Shown: in pieces, positions 18,426-28,953 of the stretch
How the letters are laid out: each line of letters opens with the position of its first letter
Position numbering within the stretch: the stretch's first letter is position 1
DNA from: Streptomyces monashensis
GTDB lineage: Bacteria; Actinomycetota; Actinomycetes; Streptomycetales; Streptomycetaceae
Direction: 5' to 3'
Assembly (NCBI RefSeq): GCF_001866665.1
Contig: NZ_MLYO01000055.1
Span: 124,001 to 188,000, forward strand
DNA length: 64,000 nucleotides
Program-made: the position numbers and the translations under genes
The notes under the pieces: model-generated
The model's database searches: none
Seen by the model: only the letters and a program-made list of their open reading frames with translations
What the model was told of the DNA's origin: nothing

Positions 18426-19792
18426 CCGTCGAGTCTGTGCGGCCCGTGACCTCCGAGACGGCACAACCGCGCGAGGCGCCCCTCGCGGGCGGCGCCGTGC
18501 CGGGTCTCGGGCACGGCCTGAAGCTGGTCCGTGACCCGCTCGCCTTCATGGCGGGCCTGCGCGACCACGGTGACGTCGTACGCCTCAAGCTCGGTCCCAA
18601 GACGGTGTACGCCGTCACCACGCCGGCGCTCACCGGCGCCCTCGCGCTCAGCCCCGACTTCAAGATCGACGGACCGCTGTGGGAGTCCCTCGAAGGGCTG
18701 CTCGGCAAGGAGGGCGTGGCCACCGCCAACGGCCCCACGCACCGGCGCCAGCGGCGCACCATCCAGCCCGCCTTCCGGCTGGACGCCATCCCGAACTACG
18801 GGCCGATCATGGAGGAGGAGGCGCACGCGCTGACGGAGCGCTGGCAGCCCGGCCGGACCGTCGAGTGCACCTCCGAGTCCTTCCGGGTCGCCGTGCGCAT
18901 CGCCGCCCGCTGCCTGCTGCGCGGCGAGTACATGGACGAGCGCGCCGAGCGGCTCAGCGTCGACCTCGCCACCGTCTTCCGGGGCATGTACCGCAGGATG
19001 GTCGTCCCGCTCGGACCGCTGTACCGGCTGCCGTTTCCGGCCAACCGCCAATTCAACCGGGCCTTGGCCGATTTGCATCTCCTCGTGGACGAGATCGTCG
19101 CCGAGCGGAGGGCAAGTGGTCAAAGGCCGGACGATTTGCTGACGGCATTGCTGGAAGCGAAGGACGACAATGGCGACCCCATCGGGGAACAGGAGATCCA
19201 CGACCAGGTCGTCGCGATACTCACCCCGGGCAGCGAAACAGTGGCGTCCACGATCATGTGGCTGCTCCAAGTCCTCGCGGAACACCCGGAACACGCGGAG
19301 AAGGTACGGACCGAGGTCGAAACCGTGACCGGCGGCCGACCCGTCGCATTCGAGCACGTCCGCTCACTCACCCACACCAACAATGTCGTCGTCGAGGCGA
19401 TGCGGCTCAGGCCGGCCGTTTGGATATTGACGCGGCGGGCGGTGACCGAAACCTCACTCGGCGGCTATCGCATTCCGGCCGGGGCGGACATCGTCTACAG
19501 CCCCTACGCGATCCAGCGCGACACCCGCTCCTACGACCGCCACCTCGACTTCGACCCCGACCGGTGGCTGCCGGAGCGGGCCAAGGAGGTCCCGAAGCAC
19601 GCGATGAGTCCGTTCAGCACGGGCAACCGCAAGTGCCCGAGCGACCACTTCTCCATGACCCAGCTGACCCTGATCACGGCGGCGATCTCCGCGAAGTACC
19701 GCTTCGAGCAGGTCGCGGGGTCGAACGACGCCACCCGCGTGGGCATCACGCTGCGCCCGCACGACCTGCTGCTGAAACCTGTGGAGTGGTGA
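18422..19792 (+). CDS. Cytochrome P450 CYP170-type albaflavenone monooxygenase
   Basis: 456-residue P450. The haem-ligand Cys405 lies in [10 protein letters not shown], the ExxR motif is E325-A-M-R328, and the I-helix segment is [11 protein letters not shown]. The neighbouring cyclase implies it oxidises epi-isozizaene in two steps to albaflavenone. An acidic DDNGD (residues 248-252) is present; CYP170A1 of S. coelicolor is reported to carry a second, terpene-synthase-type active site making farnesene, and this motif may correspond. ATGA overlap with the cyclase stop indicates coupling. Confidence 0.93.
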   Translation: MTVESVRPVTSETAQPREAPLAGGAVPGLGHGLKLVRDPLAFMAGLRDHGDVVRLKLGPKTVYAVTTPALTGALALSPDFKIDGPLWESLEGLLGKEGVATANGPTHRRQRRTIQPAFRLDAIPNYGPIMEEEAHALTERWQPGRTVECTSESFRVAVRIAARCLLRGEYMDERAERLSVDLATVFRGMYRRMVVPLGPLYRLPFPANRQFNRALADLHLLVDEIVAERRASGQRPDDLLTALLEAKDDNGDPIGEQEIHDQVVAILTPGSETVASTIMWLLQVLAEHPEHAEKVRTEVETVTGGRPVAFEHVRSLTHTNNVVVEAMRLRPAVWILTRRAVTETSLGGYRIPAGADIVYSPYAIQRDTRSYDRHLDFDPDRWLPERAKEVPKHAMSPFSTGNRKCPSDHFSMTQLTLITAAISAKYRFEQVAGSNDATRVGITLRPHDLLLKPVEW

Positions 19793-19824
19793 GGTGACGG
19801 ATACGTCCTGATACCGGCGCGCGC

Positions 19825-20274
19825 TCACGCGGCGTGAGGGCCGCGGAACGTGCGCCGGTAGGCGTTCGGCGCGGTCCCGAGCGCCCGCACGAACTGGTGA
19901 CGCAGCGCAGCCGCCGTACCGAACCCGGTGCGCCAGGCGATGGCGTCCACGGTCTCGTCGGTACCCTCCGGCAACTCCAGTGCGCACAGCACCCGTTGGC
20001 GCAGGATCCACCGGTACGGCGTGGTCCCGGTCTGCTGCTGGAAGCGGCGGGCGAAGGCGCGCGGCGCCATGTGCGCGCGGGCGGCGAGCTGCTCGACGGT
20101 CACCTCCGCGCCGAGGCGCTCCTCCCTCCGCACCAGCACCTCGCCGACGGTGTCGCACGAGCCCTTCGGCAGCGGCCGCTCGATGGACCGGGCCTGCCCG
20201 CCGTCCCGGTGCGACACCCCGGAACACACGCTCAGCACCCGGGCACCCCGTCCGGCAGCACGGCGGCCGTGCAT
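19825..20274 (-). CDS. nrdS: Shortened AraC-type regulator (NrdS-like, DJ-1 domain deleted)
   Basis: 149-residue protein whose C-terminal 90 residues are an AraC-type double HTH (AARAHMAPRAFARRFQQQTG and YRRTF at the end). The first 35 residues are a scar of the DJ-1/PfpI-like domain usual in this family: RVLSVCSG (normally the nucleophile elbow) is joined directly to HRDGGQARSIERPLP (normally the domain's exit linker). The junction is near base 20217. Full-length relatives have about 310-340 residues. In S. coelicolor the third gene of the nrdABS operon encodes an AraC-like NrdS, and this gene is in that position, 47 bp after nrdB. Confidence 0.75.
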   Translation of the reverse strand: MHGRRAAGRGARVLSVCSGVSHRDGGQARSIERPLPKGSCDTVGEVLVRREERLGAEVTVEQLAARAHMAPRAFARRFQQQTGTTPYRWILRQRVLCALELPEGTDETVDAIAWRTGFGTAAALRHQFVRALGTAPNAYRRTFRGPHAA

Positions 20275-20321
20275 GACCGGAAACCGGATTCAAGGCCTGA
20301 TCGGGCGTACGGGCGGCAGAC

Positions 20322-21395
20322 TCAGAAGTCCTCGTCCAGGTCGACGGTGCCCTCCACCGCGACCTGGTACGCCGACGGGCGGCGCTCGAAGAAGTTCGTC
20401 AGCTCCTGAACACCCTGGAGCTCCATGAAGGAGAAGGGGTTCTCCGAGCCGTACACCGGGGCGAAGCCGAGGCGCGTGAGGCGCTGGTCGGCGACGCACT
20501 CCAGGTACTGGCGCATCGACTCGGTGTTCATGCCCGGCAGCCCGTCACCGCACAGGTCGCGGGCGAACTGCAGCTCGGCCTCGACCGCCTCCGCCAGCAT
20601 GTCGGTGACCTGCTGCTGGAGCTGGTCGTCGAAGAGGTCCGGCTCCTCCTTGCGGACGGTGTCGACCACGTCGAAGGCGAAGGACATGTGCATGGTCTCG
20701 TCGCGGAACACCCAGTTGGTGCCCGTGGCGAGGCCGTGCAGCAGACCCCGGCTGCGGAACCAGTAGACGTACGCGAAGGCGCCGTAGAAGAACAGGCCCT
20801 CGATGCACGCGGCGAAGCAGATCAGGTTCAGCAGGAAGCGCCGGCGGTCGGCCTTCGACGCCAGCCGGTCCAGCTTCTCCACCTCGTCGATCCACGTGAA
20901 GCAGAACTGCGCCTTCTCGCGGATGGAGGGGATGTTCTCGACGGCCGCGAAGGCCGCCGCCCGGTCGTCCGGGTCGGGCAGGTAGGTGTCCAGCAGCGTC
21001 AGATAGAACTGGACGTGCACGGCCTCCTCGAAGAGCTGACGGCTCAGATAGAGCCGCGCCTCGGGGGAGTTGATGTGCTTGTACAGCGTCAGCACCAGGT
21101 TGTTCGCGACGATCGAGTCGCCCGTCGCGAAGAAGGCCACCAGCCGGCCGATGAGGTGCTGCTCCTCGGGCGTCAGCTTCGCGAGGTCGGCGACGTCCGA
21201 GTGGAGGTCGACCTCCTCCACGGTCCAGGTGTTCTTGATCGCGTCCCGGTAGCGCTCGTAGAAGTCCGGGTAGCGCATCGGACGCAGCGTCAGCTCGAAG
21301 CCCGGGTCGAGCAGGTTCTGGAATCGGGAGGTGGCGCCGCGGAGCGCCGTCGTCGAGGGGTGGCGGTCGGGCGACGGGTGGGCGGGAGTGGACAT
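20322..21395 (-). CDS. nrdB: Class Ia ribonucleotide reductase small subunit
   Basis: 357-residue radical-generating subunit. The di-iron ligands and radical tyrosine are visible: FEEAVHVQFY supplies Glu, His and the Tyr four residues after the His, and DETMHMSF supplies a further Glu-x2-His pair. The C-terminus ends in an acidic, hydrophobic tail that docks on NrdA. It overlaps the nrdA stop by one base (TAATG), so it is coupled to nrdA and shares its cobalamin and NrdR control. Confidence 0.95.
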   Translation of the reverse strand: MSTPAHPSPDRHPSTTALRGATSRFQNLLDPGFELTLRPMRYPDFYERYRDAIKNTWTVEEVDLHSDVADLAKLTPEEQHLIGRLVAFFATGDSIVANNLVLTLYKHINSPEARLYLSRQLFEEAVHVQFYLTLLDTYLPDPDDRAAAFAAVENIPSIREKAQFCFTWIDEVEKLDRLASKADRRRFLLNLICFAACIEGLFFYGAFAYVYWFRSRGLLHGLATGTNWVFRDETMHMSFAFDVVDTVRKEEPDLFDDQLQQQVTDMLAEAVEAELQFARDLCGDGLPGMNTESMRQYLECVADQRLTRLGFAPVYGSENPFSFMELQGVQELTNFFERRPSAYQVAVEGTVDLDEDF

Positions 21396-23764
21396 TACTG
21401 GCAGGCCTCGCAGGACTCGGGGTTTTCCAGGGAGCAGGCGACGGCGTCGGGGTCGGCGACCTGCTGGGCGGGGATGGTCTTCTGGGGCTGCGCCTGGGCC
21501 GCGCGGGCGATCCGGGTCGCCGGGCGGGAGCGCAGGTAGTACGTCGTCTTCAGGCCCGACTTCCAGGCGTACGCGTACATCGAGGAGAGCTTGCCGATGG
21601 TCGGCGTCTCCAGGAACAGGTTCAGGGACTGCGCCTGGTCCAGGAACGGCGTGCGGGCCGCGGCCATGTCGATCAGACCGCGCTGCGGGATCTCCCACGC
21701 GGTGCGGTACAGCGCGCGCACCTCCTCGGGGATCCACGCGAAGTCCTGCACCGAGCCGTTCGCGTCGCGCAGCGCCTCACGGGTGCGCGCGTCCCACACG
21801 CCCAGGTCCTTCAGGTCCTGCACCAGGTACGAGTTGACCTGGAGGAACTCACCCGACAGCGTCTCGCGCTTGAACAGGTTCGACACCTGCGGCTCGATGC
21901 ACTCGTACACACCGGCGATGGAGGCGATGGTGGCCGTCGGGGCGATCGCGAGGAGCAGCGAGTTGCGCAGGCCGACGCCGGCGATCCGCTCGCGCAGCGC
22001 GTCCCAGCGCTCCGGCCAGGTCAGCTCGGCGTCGTAGTGGTCCGGGTGCAGCACGCCCTGGGCCGTACGGGTCTTCTCCCAGGCCGGCAGCGGGCCGCCC
22101 CGCTCGGCGAGGTCGGCGGAGGCCTCGTAGGCGGCGAGCATGATCCGCTCGGCGATCCGCGTCGAGAGGGCCTTGGCCTCGGCGGAGTCGAAGGGCAGCC
22201 GCAGCTTGAAGAAGACGTCCTGGAGGCCCATCGCGCCGAGACCGACCGGACGCCACTTGGCGTTGGAGCGGCCCGCCTGCTCGGTCGGGTAGAAGTTGAT
22301 GTCCACGACCCGGTCGAGGAAGGTCACGGCCGTGCGGACGGTCTCGTCCAGCCGCTCCCAGTCGAGGTCACCCCTCGCCGTGTCGACAAAGGCACCCAGG
22401 TTCACCGAACCGAGGTTGCAGACCGCCGTCTCGCCGTCGTCCGTGACCTCCAGGATCTCCGTACAGAGGTTGGAGGAGTGGACCACGTGACCGGGCAGGG
22501 CCGTCTGGTTGGCGGTGCGGTTGGCGGCGTCCTTGAAGGTCATCCAGCCGTTGCCGGTCTGCGCGAGGGTGCGCATCATGCGGCCGTACAGCTCACGGGC
22601 CGGGATGGTCTTCTTCGCGAGGCCCGCCTGCTCGGCCTTGCGGTACGCGGCGTCGAACTCGTCGCCCCACAGGTCCACCAGCTCCGGCACGTCGGCGGGG
22701 GAGAACAGCGACCAGGACGCGTCCGCGTTGACCCGGCGCATGAACTCGTCCGGGATCCAGTGCGCGAGGTTCAGGTTGTGCGTACGGCGGGCGTCCTCAC
22801 CGGTGTTGTCCCGCAGCTCCAGGAACTCCTCGATGTCGGAGTGCCAGGTCTCCAGGTAGACCGCGGCCGCGCCCTTGCGTCGGCCGCCCTGGTTCACGGC
22901 GGCCACCGAGGCGTCCAGCGTCTTCAGGAACGGCACGATGCCGTTGGAGTGCCCGTTGGTGCCGCGGATCAGCGAACCGCGGCTGCGGATGCGGGAGTAC
23001 GACAGCCCGATGCCGCCGGCGTGCTTCGAGAGCCGGGCCACCTGGTGGTAGCGGTCGTAGATCGAGTCCAGCTCGTCCAGCGGGGAGTCGAGGAGGTAGC
23101 AGGACGACATCTGGGGGTGCCGCGTACCGGAGTTGAAGAGCGTGGGGGAGGAGGGCAGGTAGTCGAGGCGGCTCATGAGCCCGTAGAGGGCGGCGACTTC
23201 GTCCAGCGCGCGGACGCTGTCGTCCTCGGCGAGACCGCTCGCGACCCGGAGCATGAAGTGCTGGGGGGTCTCGATGACCCGGCGGGTGATCGGGTGCCGC
23301 AGCAGGTAGCGGCTGTGCAGGGTGCGCAGGCCGAAGTAGCCGAAACGGTCGTCGGCGTGCACGTCGACCAGGGCGTCGAGACGGGCCGCGTGCAGCCGTG
23401 CGAACGCGGCGGTGCGGTCGGCGATGAGGCCCTCGCGGTGGCCGACGGCCACGGACTCGGTGAAGGACGTCACCCCCTGCGAGGCGGCCTCGGCGCGGAT
23501 GGAGAGGGTCAGCAGCCGGGCGGCCAGCCGCGAGTAGGCGGGGTCCTCGGAGATGAGCCCGGCGGCGGCCTCCGTGGCCAGTTCGCGCAACTCCGCCTCG
23601 TCGGCCTTCGCCGACCGGCCGCGCAGCGCGGCGGCGGCGACCCGGCCGGGGTCGGCGTCGGGGAGGTCGGCGGTCAGCTCGGTCAGGGTACGCAGCAGCG
23701 CGGTACCGGGACCGTCGGTGTCCAGACCGCCTGCTGAAGCCGGATCTGCGGGCGCGATGGTCAC
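21395..23764 (-). CDS. nrdA: Class Ia ribonucleotide reductase large subunit
   Basis: 789-residue catalytic subunit reducing ribonucleoside diphosphates for DNA synthesis. Active-site cysteines lie in SSCYLLDS, SNLCTEI and AVCNLGSVNLG, and the C-terminal CxxC pair that relays electrons from thioredoxin is at the extreme end (CEACQ). GTG 23764 has AGGGAGAG (23771-23778) 6 nt upstream; the longer frame runs into the riboswitch. The leader carries a cobalamin riboswitch and the promoter region NrdR boxes, so the oxygen-dependent enzyme should be off when vitamin B12 can support the class II enzyme. Confidence 0.95.
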   Translation of the reverse strand: MTIAPADPASAGGLDTDGPGTALLRTLTELTADLPDADPGRVAAAALRGRSAKADEAELRELATEAAAGLISEDPAYSRLAARLLTLSIRAEAASQGVTSFTESVAVGHREGLIADRTAAFARLHAARLDALVDVHADDRFGYFGLRTLHSRYLLRHPITRRVIETPQHFMLRVASGLAEDDSVRALDEVAALYGLMSRLDYLPSSPTLFNSGTRHPQMSSCYLLDSPLDELDSIYDRYHQVARLSKHAGGIGLSYSRIRSRGSLIRGTNGHSNGIVPFLKTLDASVAAVNQGGRRKGAAAVYLETWHSDIEEFLELRDNTGEDARRTHNLNLAHWIPDEFMRRVNADASWSLFSPADVPELVDLWGDEFDAAYRKAEQAGLAKKTIPARELYGRMMRTLAQTGNGWMTFKDAANRTANQTALPGHVVHSSNLCTEILEVTDDGETAVCNLGSVNLGAFVDTARGDLDWERLDETVRTAVTFLDRVVDINFYPTEQAGRSNAKWRPVGLGAMGLQDVFFKLRLPFDSAEAKALSTRIAERIMLAAYEASADLAERGGPLPAWEKTRTAQGVLHPDHYDAELTWPERWDALRERIAGVGLRNSLLLAIAPTATIASIAGVYECIEPQVSNLFKRETLSGEFLQVNSYLVQDLKDLGVWDARTREALRDANGSVQDFAWIPEEVRALYRTAWEIPQRGLIDMAAARTPFLDQAQSLNLFLETPTIGKLSSMYAYAWKSGLKTTYYLRSRPATRIARAAQAQPQKTIPAQQVADPDAVACSLENPESCEACQ

Positions 23765-23894
23765 GTGGGGCTCTCCCTCGCTCGGCACGGGGGCCTTGCG
23801 GAGGGCAGGGGGCAGCCACGAGCGCGCACGCGTCGCGTCCACCGGCCCATTCCACGAGGCCCGGACGTCGGAAGGCACCCGGGCCGGACGGCCG

Positions 23895-24005
23895 GGCGCA
23901 CGCTGCCGGCAGGTCCTCGGACTGACTCCTGGGCGCGGATGCGCACAAGTACACCGTTGCGGGACAGTTCCGGATTCGCACCGGATTCCCCTGCGGCGAC
24001 AGCGA
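23895..24005 (-). promoter_or_regulatory. Cobalamin (B12) riboswitch of nrdAB
   Basis: On the minus strand the leader contains the conserved cobalamin aptamer blocks in order: CCGGTGCGAATCCGG with GGAACTGTCCCGCAACGG following, then AGTCAGTCCGAGGACCTGCC (the B12 box, 23908-23927). Position 130-240 nt upstream of nrdA matches the B12 riboswitch reported to control nrdABS in S. coelicolor. Exact ends of the pairing element are estimated. Confidence 0.93.
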
Positions 24006-24010
24006 GGATG

Positions 24011-24057
24011 AGCATACATCTAGTGCCGGGCTGTCGTGACACCCCCAGATGTTGTGT
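24011..24057 (-). promoter_or_regulatory. Tandem NrdR boxes
   Basis: Two 16-bp elements at 24011-24026 (core ACATCTAGTG) and 24042-24057 (core AGATGTTGTGT) each match about 10-11 of 16 positions of the NrdR box, and start exactly 31 bp apart, the spacing (three helical turns) characteristic of tandem NrdR sites. They lie just upstream of the riboswitch, where the promoter is expected. The matches are degenerate; the spacing makes the call. Confidence 0.7.
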
Positions 24058-24116
24058 CTGTTGTGTGTTGCGCTGGCTTCAGAGCGTCAACTTGTGTATG
24101 ACGGGGGACATACGAG

Positions 24117-24153
24117 AGCGGGCCGCCGTGGGTTCGTCCCATGGCGGCCCGCT
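24117..24153 (-). terminator. Terminator of the symporter operon
   Basis: Sixteen-bp stem with one G-T wobble (24117-24132 with 24138-24153) and a TTCGT loop, about 80 bp after the symporter stop on the minus strand and upstream of the nrd control region. Confidence 0.7.
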
Positions 24154-24230
24154 GCGGTGCGTCGTGGTAGACCGCGCCCACGCGGCGGAGCCGCAGAGCG
24201 ATACGGCCCCGCTCCCCTAGGGGGCGCGTT

Positions 24231-25847
24231 TCAGTGGGCGACACCCGCCAGTTCCGTCTCGACGCCCGGGTCGCCCGCGTCCGCCGTGTAGTCCTCCGGC
24301 CTGGTCTCGTCCAGGCCCGCGGGGGCCTTCACGGCCTTCAGGACGAGGGTGAGGATCACGGTGACCGCCACGTTCAGTACGAACGCCGTCATGCCGATGT
24401 AGCCGATCTCGCCGATGCCGGGGATCTCCTTCGCCGAGCCGCCGAAGTGCTTCTGGGTCGGGGAGGCGACGCCGTACGCGGCGACCGTGCCGTAGATCAT
24501 GCCGACCGCCCAGCCGGCGAGCAGCGCCCAGCGGTGGAACCAGCGGGTGAACAGGCCGCCGACCAGGGCCGGGAAGGTCTGCAGGATCCAGATGCCGCCC
24601 AGCAGCTGGAAGTTGATGGCGACCGTCTTGTCCATGGTGAGGACGAAGACCAGGGCGCCGACCTTCACCAGCAGGGAGACCAGCTTGGAGACCTGGGCCT
24701 CCTGCTTCGGCGTGGCGTCCGGTCTGATGAAGTCCCGGTAGATGTTGCGGGTGAAGAGGTTCGCCGCCGCGATCGACATGATGGCCGCGGGCACGAGGGC
24801 GCCGATGCCGATGGCGGCGAAGGCCACGCCCGCGAACCAGCTCGGGAACATGTCCTCGAACAGCTGCGGGATCGCCAACTGCCCGTTGCCGACCTTGACT
24901 CCGGCCGCGATCGCCATGAATCCCAGCAGGGCCAGCAGGCCGAGCATCAGGGAGTACAGCGGCAGGATCGTGGTGTTGCGGCGGATCACCTCACGGCTCT
25001 TGGACGACAGGGTCGCGGTGATCGAGTGCGGGTACATGAACAGGGCCAGGGCCGAACCGAGGGCCAGCGTGGCGTATGTCCACTGGCCCGCCTGCGGGGG
25101 CACGAGCGCGCCGCGCGGCTTGCCCGTCGCTGGGCTGACCTGGCTGAAGGCGTGACCGGCCTTCGCGAAGACGGCGTCGAAGCCGCCCAGCTTGATCGGG
25201 ATGTAGATGATCGCGACCGCGATGACGATGTAGATCAGTGCGTCCTTGACGAACGCGATCAGGGCGGGGGCGCGCAGCCCGGACGAGTACGTGTAGGCCG
25301 CGAGCACACCGAAGGCGATCAGCAGCGGCAGGTCCCGGACGAACCAGTTGCCGCTGTTCTCCCCGCCGACGCCCATCACGTCCAGCACGGCCTGGATGCC
25401 GACGAGCTGGAGCGCGATGTACGGCATCGTGGCGAGGATGCCGGTCAGCGCCACCGCCAGCGACAGGCTCTTGGAGCCGAACCGGCCGCGCACGAAGTCC
25501 GAGGTCGTCACGTAGCCGTGCTTGTGGGACACCGACCACAGGCGGGGCAGGAACGTGAAGATCAGCGGATAGACGAGGATCGTGTACGGCACCGCGAAGA
25601 AGCCGGACGCGCCCGCCGCGTAGATCGCCGCCGGTACGGCGACGAATGTGTACGCCGTGTACAGGTCACCGCCGAGCAGGAACCAGGTGATCCAGGTGCC
25701 GAACGACCGCCCGCCCAGGCCCCATTCGTCCAGCGAGTGCTCGTTCTCGGCCCTGCGCCAGCGTGCGGCGAGGAAGCCCATGACCGTGACGGCCAGGAAG
25801 AAGAAGATGAAGACGCCGAGCGCGACGCCGTTGACGCCGTTCTTCAC
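24231..25847 (-). CDS. Sodium:solute symporter (SSS family, MctP-like)
   Basis: 538-residue membrane protein with about 13 hydrophobic helices. The GGRSFGTWITWFLLGGDLYTAYTF region and ALVPAAIMSIAAANLFTRNIYRDF are SSS-family signatures; the closest recognisable subtype is the monocarboxylate/organic-acid permease group. Substrate is not determined from sequence. GTG 25847 overlaps the stop of the small DUF3311 gene (GTGA). That pairing with a DUF3311 subunit is typical for this subgroup. Confidence 0.88.
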   Translation of the reverse strand: MKNGVNGVALGVFIFFFLAVTVMGFLAARWRRAENEHSLDEWGLGGRSFGTWITWFLLGGDLYTAYTFVAVPAAIYAAGASGFFAVPYTILVYPLIFTFLPRLWSVSHKHGYVTTSDFVRGRFGSKSLSLAVALTGILATMPYIALQLVGIQAVLDVMGVGGENSGNWFVRDLPLLIAFGVLAAYTYSSGLRAPALIAFVKDALIYIVIAVAIIYIPIKLGGFDAVFAKAGHAFSQVSPATGKPRGALVPPQAGQWTYATLALGSALALFMYPHSITATLSSKSREVIRRNTTILPLYSLMLGLLALLGFMAIAAGVKVGNGQLAIPQLFEDMFPSWFAGVAFAAIGIGALVPAAIMSIAAANLFTRNIYRDFIRPDATPKQEAQVSKLVSLLVKVGALVFVLTMDKTVAINFQLLGGIWILQTFPALVGGLFTRWFHRWALLAGWAVGMIYGTVAAYGVASPTQKHFGGSAKEIPGIGEIGYIGMTAFVLNVAVTVILTLVLKAVKAPAGLDETRPEDYTADAGDPGVETELAGVAH

Positions 25848-26107
25848 TTCGCCGCACCCCCCTGCCGGCCGGCGCGGGCGCGCTGGTCACGCTGCCACAG
25901 CTTGTACGCCGTCATCGTGAGCGCCGTGGAGATCAGCACCCAGAGCATCTGGTACCAGTAGAAGAAGGGGATACCGATGAACGCGGGGTCGGTCTTGGCG
26001 TACGAGCCGACCCACAGCATCGCCACGAAGGGCGCGACGAGGCACACGCCGATGATCACGCGCACCGGTGTCACCACCGGCGGCCTCACTTCTGGTGCTT
26101 CGGACAT
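25844..26107 (-). CDS. DUF3311 small membrane protein, symporter partner
   Basis: 87-residue protein with two transmembrane helices (VIIGVCLVAPFVAMLWVG and YQMLWVLISTALTMTAYKLW) typical of DUF3311, which is regularly encoded directly upstream of SSS symporters and is presumed to be an accessory subunit. ATG 26107 has GGAG 9 nt upstream and is preferred to 26137. Confidence 0.85.
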   Translation of the reverse strand: MSEAPEVRPPVVTPVRVIIGVCLVAPFVAMLWVGSYAKTDPAFIGIPFFYWYQMLWVLISTALTMTAYKLWQRDQRARAGRQGGAAK

Positions 26108-26248
26108 GCCACCGATCTCCGTCCCCTCGCTGATCACCTGTGTAATGCGCAGGCAATCTAGGTGACGGTGTCACGGCAGTGGAAGACCTCGTCCGCATAT
26201 CGGTATATCGATTCGGCGAACGTGCACCGCCCGCGCCCCCGGCGGGGT

Positions 26249-27965
<1,717 letters not shown>

Positions 27966-28016
27966 GCTGGGCCTGCCGTTCTGAAGTGGGCTCGAAGTGG
28001 GCTCTGTGCACCTCTA

Positions 28017-28032
28017 TGTGGTTTAGACCAAT
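28017..28032. promoter_or_regulatory. dre (DasR operator) upstream of nagB
   Basis: TGTGGTTTAGACCAAT: core TGGTTTAGACCA differs from the dre core TGGTCTAGACCA at one base. Its centre is about 60 bp upstream of the nagB start codon, within the probable promoter. Confidence 0.85.
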
Positions 28033-28113
28033 CTAACAGAATCGCCGTACGACGGGGCGGGAAAGCGGGGCGGAAGCTCCGGGGAACGTTCGGGTGGAGC
28101 GGTCCGGGAGTGG

Positions 28114-28866
28114 TCAGGTGAGGGAGCCTCCCGTCGCGTCCAGCCAGTGGCCCGTCACCCAGCGACCGTCCTCCGAGACCAGGAAGGCCACCACGTCGGC
28201 GATGTCCGACGGCCGGCCCACCCGGCCCAGCGCCGCGTACGCCGCCGCGTTCGCCCATGCCTCGTCGCTCGCGCGCAGCCAGTCGGCGGTGACGTCGGTG
28301 TCCACGATGCCGGGCGCCACCGAGTTCACCGTGATCCCGCGGGGGCCGAGCACCTTGGACAGGTCCCGGGTGAAGACGTCCAGCGCGGCCTTCGTCATCG
28401 CGTAGGCGACGAGGTGGGGCATCAGGGCGGTCCGTGCGAGCCCCGACGATATGTTCACCACCCGTCCGCCGTCCCGCAGTCGGTCCGCCCCGAGCTGCGT
28501 GAGGAAGAACGGTGCCTTCGCGTTCACCGCGAAGAGGCGGTCGTACTCCTCCTCGTCGATCTCCGTGAACGGGCGCGAGGTGCCGATGCCCGCGTTGTGC
28601 ACGAGGATGTCCAGGCCGTCGGCGTGCCGGTCGAACTCCTCCCAGAGCCGTGCCGCGTCCCCCGGCGTGCCCAGCTCCGTCCTGATCGGGAACGCCGAGC
28701 CGCCGGCCGCCTCGATGGCCGCGACCGTCTCCTTGGCGGCCGCCTCGTCCCTTCCGCAGTGCACCGCCACCCGGGCTCCGTCTCGCCCGAGCCGCTCGGC
28801 GATGCCCCGCCCGATGCCCCGGCTCGCACCCGTGACCAGCGCCGTCTTCCCCGTGAGCGCACCCAT
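28114..28866 (-). CDS. Short-chain dehydrogenase/reductase
   Basis: 250-residue classical SDR. The NAD(P)-binding TGASRGIG is near the N-terminus, NNAG-type motif HNAGIG about residue 88, the catalytic Ser in NISSG and the Y-x3-K pair in YAMTK. Length and C-terminal ATGG-type end are normal. ATG 28866 is taken because AAGGGG (28876-28881) is 9 nt upstream; the GTG at 28875 abuts it. It is divergent from a TetR gene with a shared twin operator, so it is the probable repressor target. Substrate unknown. Confidence 0.9.
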   Translation of the reverse strand: MGALTGKTALVTGASRGIGRGIAERLGRDGARVAVHCGRDEAAAKETVAAIEAAGGSAFPIRTELGTPGDAARLWEEFDRHADGLDILVHNAGIGTSRPFTEIDEEEYDRLFAVNAKAPFFLTQLGADRLRDGGRVVNISSGLARTALMPHLVAYAMTKAALDVFTRDLSKVLGPRGITVNSVAPGIVDTDVTADWLRASDEAWANAAAYAALGRVGRPSDIADVVAFLVSEDGRWVTGHWLDATGGSLT

Positions 28867-28890
28867 TTCTGCCACCCCTTCGCATTTCTC

Positions 28891-28949
28891 TAGTGGTCGC
28901 TACAGAAAAACCGTACAGCATGACGGGGACAATTTTCTAGGGCCCGCTA
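28891..28949. promoter_or_regulatory. Twin operators of the SDR/TetR divergent promoters
   Basis: Two 12-bp near-palindromes, TAGTGGTCGCTA (28891-28902) and TAGGGCCCGCTA (28938-28949), share TAG-N-G-N2-C-G-CTA and start 47 bp apart in the SDR/TetR intergenic region, each preceded by a T-rich CTCTAG/TTCTAG context. One lies near each gene. Assignment to the adjacent TetR protein is inference. Confidence 0.65.
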
Positions 28950-28953
28950 TAAA

